A stretch of 41,039 nt of DNA from Pseudomonas sp. (GTDB lineage Bacteria > Pseudomonadota > Gammaproteobacteria > Pseudomonadales > Pseudomonadaceae): NCBI GenBank assembly GCA_030603065.1, contig JAUVYN010000024.1:1-41039 (forward strand), given 5' to 3'. Under the pieces are notes generated by a model. The model was not told the DNA's origin. It was given only the letters and a program-made list of their open reading frames with translations, and ran no database searches. Below are positions 34,950 to 41,039 of this stretch, piece after piece. The position numbers and the translations under genes were made by a program. How positions within the stretch are numbered: position 1 is the first letter of the stretch; each line of letters begins with the position of its first letter.

Positions 34950-35145
34950 ATACCATTCCCCCTTATTCTTATAGGACCATTGCCTTGAAATTGGCATGAT
35001 CCGCAATACTAACGAGGAACCGCAAGGCGTGCCAACGCTCCGAGGTTATCTTTTGTTAACAATCAGACTCGTGAATGTTGGAAGAAAATCGGCTACTTGT
35101 CGGGATCTGGAGGGCTTCACTCCACTTCGTGCCGCATTTGGTTAT

Positions 35146-35181
35146 ATTGCCCTTCGTCATCCGGGTATGGCGAAGGGCAAT
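35146..35181. repeat. Long stem-loop between the two YCF48-RND modules
   Basis: ATTGCCCTTCGTCAT (35146-35160) pairs with ATGGCGAAGGGCAAT (35167-35181 reads A-T-G-G-C-G-A-A-G-G-G-C-A-A-T) through 15 positions with one G-T wobble, closing on CCGGGT. It starts four bases after the stop codon of RND copy 2 on the minus strand. No T run follows, so it may be an attenuating or mRNA-stabilising element between the modules. Confidence 0.7.
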
Positions 35182-35185
35182 CACA

Positions 35186-37570
35186 TCAATGTTTGAAAGC
35201 GAGCCCTCCCTCCGGAAGCACCCTGAACTTGGCCGGGTCGATGAGGAATCGTGCCAGTGCGGGCAACAGGAACATCGCGCCAAACATATTGACGATGAAC
35301 ATGAAGGTCAGCATCAGGCCCATATCGGCCTGAAACTTGATGGCCGAGAAGATCCAGGTCGCCACTCCCGTCGCCAGACAGAGGCCAGTGAACAATACGG
35401 CCTTGCCAGTTGAGCGCAAGGTTTCGTAATAGGCTTCCTGAAGCGGCATGCCTTCGCGGAGAAAGCTTTCCAGACGGCTGTAGATGTAGATGCCATAGTC
35501 CACTCCCACCCCCACACCCAGCGCGATGACCGGCAGCGTGGCGACCTTCATGCCGATTCCCAGGAACGCCATCAGTGCGTTGCCCAGCACCGAGGTCAGC
35601 ACCAGCGGCAGCAGCACGCAGATCGTTGCCGGCAGCGAGCGGAAAGTCATGTAGCACATCAGTCCCACCCACACGTACACCAGAACCAGGATGGTCAGCT
35701 CCGAGCGCGAAATCTCCTCGTTGGTAGCCGCTTCGATACCGGCGTTGCCAGCCGCCAGCTGGAAGCGCATGCCCGGTGTTTCGTACTCTTCGGCGAAGGC
35801 CTTAACTTCGCGCACAACGCGCTTTAGCGTTTCCGCCTTGTGGTCATTGAGGAAGATCATCACCGGCGCCAGAGAGCAGCTGGCGTTGAACATGCCTTCC
35901 GGCGCACGGGCGATCGCGTTGTTGAGGTTGTCCTGATTGCGCGACAGACCCTGCCATTTCAGATTGCCCTCGTTGTTGCCCAGAATCACCTGCTTGGCTA
36001 CCGTAACCAGCGAAACCGCGGACTGAACGCCCGGCACATTGCTCATGCGCCATTCCAACTGGTCGATGGCCTCCATTGTGGTGTAGGCCGAACACATCTC
36101 CGGCGGCGTATCCACCATCACCACCAGGATGTCCGAACTGGTCGAATAGTTGGAGATGATGAAGTCGTTATCCAGGTTGTAGCGCGAATCCGGGCGCAGC
36201 TCCGGAGCGCCTGGATCCAGGTCGCCCACCTGCAGATAGGCCTTCTGATAGAAGAAGCTCGATACACCTGCCACAACTGCCAGGACCACTATCACCGGTG
36301 CCAGCCTGGGACTCGCTACGTTAGCCACTGCGCGCCAGAACGGATGTTCGCGCACCGCGTCGGCCTTGCTGCGGGCAACGGCCTTTTTACTGATCCCCAG
36401 GTAGGAGATGGTCACCGGCAGCATGATGAGGTTGGTAAAAACGATTACCGCCACACCCACCGAGGCACCAATGGCCAGCTCATGTATCACGCCGATATCC
36501 AGCACCAGCAGGGTGATGAAACCCACCGCGTCGGCCAGGATGGCGATCATGCCCGGCAGGAACAGCTGACGGAATGCGCGGCGTGCAGCCATCAGCGCGT
36601 TGTCCGCTTCGCCGGATGCCAGGGCGATACCGTTGATCTTCTGCACGCCGTGGGAGATACCGATGGCGAAGATCAGGAAAGGTACCAGCATCGAGTAGGG
36701 ATCCAGGCCAAAACCCAGCAGACGAATCAGGCCAAGCTGCCAGACCACAGCCACCAGCGTGGCGATCAGCACAGCCAGGGTGCTGCGAATACAGCGCGTG
36801 AACCAGTACAACATCACCAGCGTGATCAGGAAGGCGATCCCAAAGAACATGACCACCGCAGCCAATCCTTCGATCAGGTCACCGACCTTCTTGGCGAAAC
36901 CGACGATGTGCACGCTGATGTTTGGATTCTCGTTCTGGAACTCGTTACGAATCTTCTCTTCCAGCAGCTGCGAGAACTGCTTGTAATCCAGACGCACCAG
37001 TTCGGACTGATTTTCCGGGTTCGGATAGTATTCCTGCAGCGGCACTTCGATGATGGTCGACTTGAAATTGTTCGCCACAAGACGACCGATCTCACCCGAC
37101 TTGAGCACGTTCACCCTGAGTTCGTCCAGATCATCCTCGGTCAGATAGGCCGGGCGATTGGCCACCGGACCACCATCGAAGCCGTACTCGGTCACTTCGG
37201 TCCAGCGGACGTTGGGAGTCCACAGCGAGCGCATCGCAGAGCGATTCACACCAGGCAGAAAGAACACCTCGTCATTGATACGCTTGAGCGTTTCCATGTA
37301 CTCGGTAGTGAAAATATCGCCGTCTTCGATTGCCACGGCAATACGGATGGAGTTACCCAGGCTGGCGAGATCCGCCTGATGCTCCATCATGTTCATGATG
37401 TATGGATGCTCCAGAGGGATCATCTTCTCGAAGCTGGTATCCGGGCGAATCTGCAGCGCGTGATACCCCAGGAACAACGTTATGACTGTGAAAAGCACCA
37501 CGACCAGCATTCTATGATTGAATACCAGCCGCTCCATGAAGGTTTCGGCACCGTGATCTGCGTTCGACAT
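35186..37570 (-). CDS. RND-superfamily (MMPL) exporter, copy 2
   Basis: This encodes 794 aa and is a close paralogue of the exporter at 31390-33741. The same two-half, 12-helix layout is present with helix 1 near residue 20, the porter loops, FAIGISHGVQ in the first half and GVGVGVDYGIYIYSRLE in the second. Long blocks of the periplasmic loops are identical between copies while several helices and the C-terminus differ; copy 2 has a longer tail (DPAKFRVLPEGGLAFKH). It lies 17 bases downstream of YCF48 copy 2. Substrate unknown. The start MSNADHGAETFMERLVFNHR aligns with copy 1. Confidence 0.88.
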   Translation of the reverse strand: MSNADHGAETFMERLVFNHRMLVVVLFTVITLFLGYHALQIRPDTSFEKMIPLEHPYIMNMMEHQADLASLGNSIRIAVAIEDGDIFTTEYMETLKRINDEVFFLPGVNRSAMRSLWTPNVRWTEVTEYGFDGGPVANRPAYLTEDDLDELRVNVLKSGEIGRLVANNFKSTIIEVPLQEYYPNPENQSELVRLDYKQFSQLLEEKIRNEFQNENPNISVHIVGFAKKVGDLIEGLAAVVMFFGIAFLITLVMLYWFTRCIRSTLAVLIATLVAVVWQLGLIRLLGFGLDPYSMLVPFLIFAIGISHGVQKINGIALASGEADNALMAARRAFRQLFLPGMIAILADAVGFITLLVLDIGVIHELAIGASVGVAVIVFTNLIMLPVTISYLGISKKAVARSKADAVREHPFWRAVANVASPRLAPVIVVLAVVAGVSSFFYQKAYLQVGDLDPGAPELRPDSRYNLDNDFIISNYSTSSDILVVMVDTPPEMCSAYTTMEAIDQLEWRMSNVPGVQSAVSLVTVAKQVILGNNEGNLKWQGLSRNQDNLNNAIARAPEGMFNASCSLAPVMIFLNDHKAETLKRVVREVKAFAEEYETPGMRFQLAAGNAGIEAATNEEISRSELTILVLVYVWVGLMCYMTFRSLPATICVLLPLVLTSVLGNALMAFLGIGMKVATLPVIALGVGVGVDYGIYIYSRLESFLREGMPLQEAYYETLRSTGKAVLFTGLCLATGVATWIFSAIKFQADMGLMLTFMFIVNMFGAMFLLPALARFLIDPAKFRVLPEGGLAFKH

Positions 37571-37587
37571 TCCAGATTGCTCCCGGA

Positions 37588-38703
37588 CTAGCGGTTAGTT
37601 TTTGCTGTCAGGTCAGCCTGGGAAGCCTTCACGGCCCCACGCTGACCAACCAGGAGTAGTTGGCCGTCTGCAAGCAGGGCGCCATTGGCGAGCCCAACTC
37701 GATCCGGGCGAGTGGTGACCGAAAAGGTCCGGCCCCGATCCATACTGGATATCACCACGCCACCCGCGCCGACGACAACCAGACGACCGTCTGCAGTCAG
37801 GCTGCCGCCTGAAAGGGTAGCTTCCAGCGGCCCCGCAGGTGTTTCCAGAGCAACCTGAGTCCAGCTGGCGCCGAAATCGTCCGAGCGGTACATGTTGCCT
37901 CGCAGGCCCCACACCAGGACCGCGTTCGCCTCCCCAGTCCCGGACACCCCGAACCAGGAGCCGTCGTAGGGGTGCTCGTTGAGAGCTTCCCAGGAATCAC
38001 CGTAGTCCGGAGAACGGTACAGACTGCCCATCTCACCGACCACCATCAGCCCGGCCCCGGCTACTTCAGCAATCGCGTTGTAATGAAGCCCATCCGGATT
38101 ATCGATGTCGTCGCTCCGATCGTCCCAGGTCGCGCCGCCATCGTCCGTTCGCAGCAAGAGGCCATAGGCCCCTACCGCGAAGCCGGTGTTGGCGTCCCGG
38201 AACCAGACATCCATCAGCGGTTTTTCCAGCAGATCCGCTTCTTCATCCCCGTCCAGACCGGGGTCACGGTACTGCACCGACCAGGTCGCCCCGGCATCAC
38301 TGGTGTGAAGAATGATCGAATCATGGCCGACCGCCCATCCATGCCGATCGTCGACAAAATGCAGGCCGGTAAGCATCTGGCGCACCGGGACCTGGGCCTG
38401 TATCCAGGTGGCTCCCTGATCGTCGGAATACAGGACATGTCCGCGCACTCCTACCGCAACGAGACGTGGCCCGGCCTGGGCAACGTCGAGCAGCAGGCTG
38501 GAGCCGGCCTTCGGAGACAGTACGGCAGGCCGCAACTCGGCACTGCCTTTGGCTTGCGCCACGCCGGCGTAACCGCAACCAACCGCAAGAGAAAGACCTA
38601 GAACTGAGAAAAGAAAGAGAAAACTGGACTTGCTGCCCTTGTGAGGCGCGCTGGCAAGGCGGCCTATACCAAGGGATGGAGCGCGCCGCTTAGGCTCACG
38701 CAT
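37588..38703 (-). CDS. YCF48-like beta-propeller periplasmic protein, copy 2
   Basis: This encodes 371 aa. The start MREPKRRAPSLG matches copy 1 (MREPIQRRAPS), so I prefer 38703 to the in-frame ATG six codons upstream. A signal sequence (FLFLFSVLGLSLAVGCGYAG) ends near AQA. It has a cysteine near the end of the hydrophobic run (AVGCG), which might be a lipobox, but the spacing to AQA suits ordinary signal peptidase I better. BNR/YCF48 blades repeat as in copy 1 (GVRGHVLYSDDQGATWIQAQ, SIILHTSDAGATWSVQYRD, LLLRTDDGGATWDDR, SLYRSPDYGDSWEAL, NMYRSDDFGASWTQV). It is the first gene of the four-gene minus-strand cluster after pepN. Confidence 0.87.
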   Translation of the reverse strand: MREPKRRAPSLGIGRLASAPHKGSKSSFLFLFSVLGLSLAVGCGYAGVAQAKGSAELRPAVLSPKAGSSLLLDVAQAGPRLVAVGVRGHVLYSDDQGATWIQAQVPVRQMLTGLHFVDDRHGWAVGHDSIILHTSDAGATWSVQYRDPGLDGDEEADLLEKPLMDVWFRDANTGFAVGAYGLLLRTDDGGATWDDRSDDIDNPDGLHYNAIAEVAGAGLMVVGEMGSLYRSPDYGDSWEALNEHPYDGSWFGVSGTGEANAVLVWGLRGNMYRSDDFGASWTQVALETPAGPLEATLSGGSLTADGRLVVVGAGGVVISSMDRGRTFSVTTRPDRVGLANGALLADGQLLLVGQRGAVKASQADLTAKTNR

Positions 38704-38725
38704 ACACCCAACCCCCAACATTTTT

Positions 38726-38755
38726 ATTATAGAGAGGCCCGGCCAGAAGGCCGGG
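38726..38755 (-). promoter_or_regulatory. -10 box with an overlapping dyad upstream of YCF48 copy 2
   Basis: Read on the minus strand, TATAAT (38731-38726) is a perfect -10 hexamer 23 bases before the start codon. Directly upstream, CCCGGCC (38738-38744) and GGCCGGG (38749-38755) form a dyad around AGAA where a -35 box would lie. The dyad could be the pepN terminator, an operator, or both. Confidence 0.4.
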
Positions 38756-38879
38756 ACGGCTCATATTAGGAGCAATTTCAGAAAGCCAGCAATACCGCTT
38801 GGTAATATTTCGTAAAACTTCCTTCAGGAAAATTCTGAACTAAGCTCTATGTCCTTGTTGCGCCTCGCAAACCACTTGC

Positions 38880-41039
38880 TCAGGCAAGCGATTTGCTGAC
38901 TACCTCGTACACGTCGGGCGAGAGCTCCGGGCTTCCCATGATCCGCGAGAGCTCACCCCTCATGAGCGCCTGGCGAGCAGCGTCATACTTGCGCCAGCGG
39001 GTCAGGGGAGTGAGCAGCCGCGAGGCGATCTGCGGATTCATGCCATTGAGCGTGATGATCTGATCGGCGAGGAAGCGGTAGCCAGCACCATCCGCACGAT
39101 GAAAATTCACCAGGTTCTGATTGGCGAAGGCTCCCAGCAGCGCGCGGACCTTGTTCGGATTACGCAGGGTGAACGCCGGATGCTCCATCAACGCCTTCAC
39201 CCTTTCGAGCCCACCGGGTTGGCTGGCGCTCGCCTGAATGCTGAACCACTGATCCATGACCAGGGGATAATCGGCCCAGCGCTCGGCGAAGGTCGCCAGC
39301 GCCGCATTGCTCTGCTCCCCATGCGGTGAGTTCACAAGCATCACTAGTGCAGCCTGCCGATCGGTCATGTTGTCCGCCTCGACGAACTGCCGCACGCAAA
39401 TGGACAGGGCCTCCTGCGACCCGGTCTCCATCAGGTAACCGAGCAGCGTATTTTTCAGGCTGCGGCGCCCCATCGCCTCAGCGGTCGGACTGTAGGGTTC
39501 GCGCACATCGACCCGCCGGAACTCCTCCCAGAACTGCGGAGCAAGGGCCAGCGCCAGTTCACGTCGAACCCATCCCCTCATCTCGTGAATAGCATCGACA
39601 TCAGCCTCCATAGCCAGCTCCACCAGGTAGGCCTCGGAGGGCAGCCGCAGCATTTCGCTGACCATGGCTGGCTCTAGTGTTTCGTCGGTCAGGGCGGCAT
39701 GGAACACATCCAGGAGCCGCAGATCGAGCCGCGGCGGCCGGCCGGCCTGGCGCAGCTCCACCAGTCCCTGCAGAACATCCACGGCGAGGCTTTGCGCTGC
39801 CTCCCAGCGGTTGAATCCATCGGGATCGTGCTTGGCCAGGAACACACGATCATCACGGGTATAGGGATAATGCAGCTTGACCGGGGCTGAAAAGCCGCGC
39901 AGCAGCGAGGGCAAGGGCTCTTCGGTCAGCCCCGTGAAGGTGAAGACCTGCTCGGCCTCGGTCACCTGCAACACGGTCTCGCTGCCGCGCCCGTCAACTT
40001 CACCTTCCAGCTGCAGCGGCAGCTCACGGCCCTGCCCATCCAGCAGCGCCATGCGCACCGGAATCACGAAGGGCTGCTTTTCCGCCTGGCCGGGGGTGGG
40101 CGGGCAGCTCTGGGCGAAGTGCAGACTGAAGCGACCAGTGCCCGCATCGTAATGGCTCTGTACGTTCAACCGGGGCGTACCGCCCTGGCTGTACCAGCGC
40201 TTGAACTGAGTCAGATCCAGTCCGTTGGCATCTTCCAGCGCCTTGACGAAATCATCGCAGGTAACCGCCTGACCATCATGCCGGTCGAAATACAGGTCGG
40301 TGCCCTTGCGGAACCCCTCCTCACCACAGAGGGTGTGCAGCATACGCACCACTTCCGCACCCTTCTCGTAAACCGTCAGGGTGTAGAAATTGGAGATTTC
40401 GATGAAGGAATCCGGACGAACCGGGTGAGCCATGGGGCCGGCGTCCTCAGCGAACTGGTTCGCACGCAGGAAGCCGACGTCCTCGATGCGCTTGACCGTC
40501 CGCGAGTTCATGTCGGCCGAAAACTCCGCATCGCGGAATACCGTGAAGCCTTCCTTGAGCGACAATTGGAACCAGTCACGGCAGGTCACCCTGTTGCCGG
40601 ACCAGTTATGGAAATACTCATGGGCGACGACCGCCTCGACCCGCTGGAACGCCATGTCCGTTGCGGTATCCGGATGGGCCAGGACGCAGCTCGAGTTGAA
40701 GATATTGAGCCCCTTGTTCTCCATGGCCCCCATGTTGAAGTCGTTCACGGCGACGATCATGAAGATGTCCAGATCGTACTCGCGGCCATATACCTCCTCG
40801 TCCCAGCGCATCGAACGCTTGAGGCTGTCCATCGCGTGGCCGCACTGCTCACGGTTTTCCGGCTCGACATAGATGCGCAGGTCGATCTGACGGCCGCTCA
40901 TGGTAATGAAGCTGTCCTGGATCAGGCACAGGTCGCCGGCCACCAGAGCGAACAGATAAGCCGGCTTGGGGAAGGGGTCTTCCCAGGTGACCCAATGGCG
41001 GCCCTCCGGGTTGTCGCCGGAGGCGATCGGGTTGCCGTT
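38880..41039 (-). CDS. pepN: Aminopeptidase N (M1 family), 3' part of the gene
   Basis: This encodes the C-terminal 719 residues of the zinc aminopeptidase; the N-terminus lies beyond the right edge of the window, where the frame is still open ([17 protein letters not shown]). Catalytic motifs are GAMENKG (substrate recognition) and [13 protein letters not shown] with the HExxH zinc ligands and the downstream Glu in [10 protein letters not shown]. The helical C-terminal domain continues to the TGA. PepN cleaves neutral and basic N-terminal residues from peptides in the cytoplasm. About 176 bases, partly A/T-rich, separate its end from YCF48 copy 2. Confidence 0.95.
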   Translation of the reverse strand, partial: NGNPIASGDNPEGRHWVTWEDPFPKPAYLFALVAGDLCLIQDSFITMSGRQIDLRIYVEPENREQCGHAMDSLKRSMRWDEEVYGREYDLDIFMIVAVNDFNMGAMENKGLNIFNSSCVLAHPDTATDMAFQRVEAVVAHEYFHNWSGNRVTCRDWFQLSLKEGFTVFRDAEFSADMNSRTVKRIEDVGFLRANQFAEDAGPMAHPVRPDSFIEISNFYTLTVYEKGAEVVRMLHTLCGEEGFRKGTDLYFDRHDGQAVTCDDFVKALEDANGLDLTQFKRWYSQGGTPRLNVQSHYDAGTGRFSLHFAQSCPPTPGQAEKQPFVIPVRMALLDGQGRELPLQLEGEVDGRGSETVLQVTEAEQVFTFTGLTEEPLPSLLRGFSAPVKLHYPYTRDDRVFLAKHDPDGFNRWEAAQSLAVDVLQGLVELRQAGRPPRLDLRLLDVFHAALTDETLEPAMVSEMLRLPSEAYLVELAMEADVDAIHEMRGWVRRELALALAPQFWEEFRRVDVREPYSPTAEAMGRRSLKNTLLGYLMETGSQEALSICVRQFVEADNMTDRQAALVMLVNSPHGEQSNAALATFAERWADYPLVMDQWFSIQASASQPGGLERVKALMEHPAFTLRNPNKVRALLGAFANQNLVNFHRADGAGYRFLADQIITLNGMNPQIASRLLTPLTRWRKYDAARQALMRGELSRIMGSPELSPDVYEVVSKSLA

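Noticed and set aside
35840-37591. Open frame of 583 codons on the plus strand opposite RND copy 2, and a similar one opposite copy 1 (32014-33270)
   Set aside because: Both copies have it because the coding strands are similar. The products are His/Gln/Asp-rich without motifs, as expected for the complement of a membrane protein gene.

Overview
The window looks like a chromosomal, mostly housekeeping stretch from a gamma-proteobacterium of the Pseudomonas group (Pseudomonas sensu lato, possibly a lineage such as Halopseudomonas or P. stutzeri). The evidence is an OprI-type murein lipoprotein, a 1.6-kDa-residue-class (about 1,620 aa) NAD-dependent glutamate dehydrogenase, class 2 PyrD, a fused RlmKL methyltransferase, Rmf with a structured leader, and high G+C coding sequence. 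I see no tRNA, rRNA, insertion sequence, phage gene, CRISPR array or plasmid function, and no stretch over about 300 bases without a gene.

Layout. 1-2.1 kb: end of a DAHP synthase, then a small GNAT protein and a GntP-type permease on the minus strand. 2.1-4.3 kb: cell-envelope genes oprI, an L,D-transpeptidase and tesA. 4.3-8.9 kb: a ybbA-ybbP-greB operon with four-base ATGA overlaps, abutting yqjG. 9-12.7 kb: deaD, tatD and an orphan Cache-domain membrane protein. 12.9-18.4 kb: dacB, rlmKL, rmf and pyrD. 18.2-23.3 kb: gdhB with an overlapping DUF2835 gene. 23.4-30.2 kb: a compact MoxR/Bat-type operon (MoxR ATPase, DUF58, DUF4381, two von Willebrand A proteins, BatD), followed by a short-chain dehydrogenase. 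31.4-38.7 kb: two tandem copies of a YCF48-like/RND (MMPL) exporter pair on the minus strand. 38.9 kb to the end: pepN, cut by the window edge.

How the genes work together. oprI and the L,D-transpeptidase make a plausible substrate-enzyme pair that ties the outer membrane to peptidoglycan. The Bat operon fits an envelope-associated MoxR chaperone/metal-binding VWA assembly. The duplicated YCF48-RND pairs look like two related envelope transport systems of unknown substrate and are the part I find least explained. From memory of P. aeruginosa PAO1, the left part resembles the oprI/tesA/deaD neighbourhood and the right part the dacB-rmf-pyrD-gdhB-pepN neighbourhood, which are apart in that genome; the junction would lie near 11.5-12.9 kb, around the Cache gene.

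The more unusual signals are: the duplicated YCF48-RND modules and a long hairpin between them; a BatB protein whose metal-binding site looks degenerate; a sensor-type Cache protein with no output domain; a shine-dalgarno inside a hairpin; convergent genes whose stop codons join with zero spacing; and the structured rmf leader.
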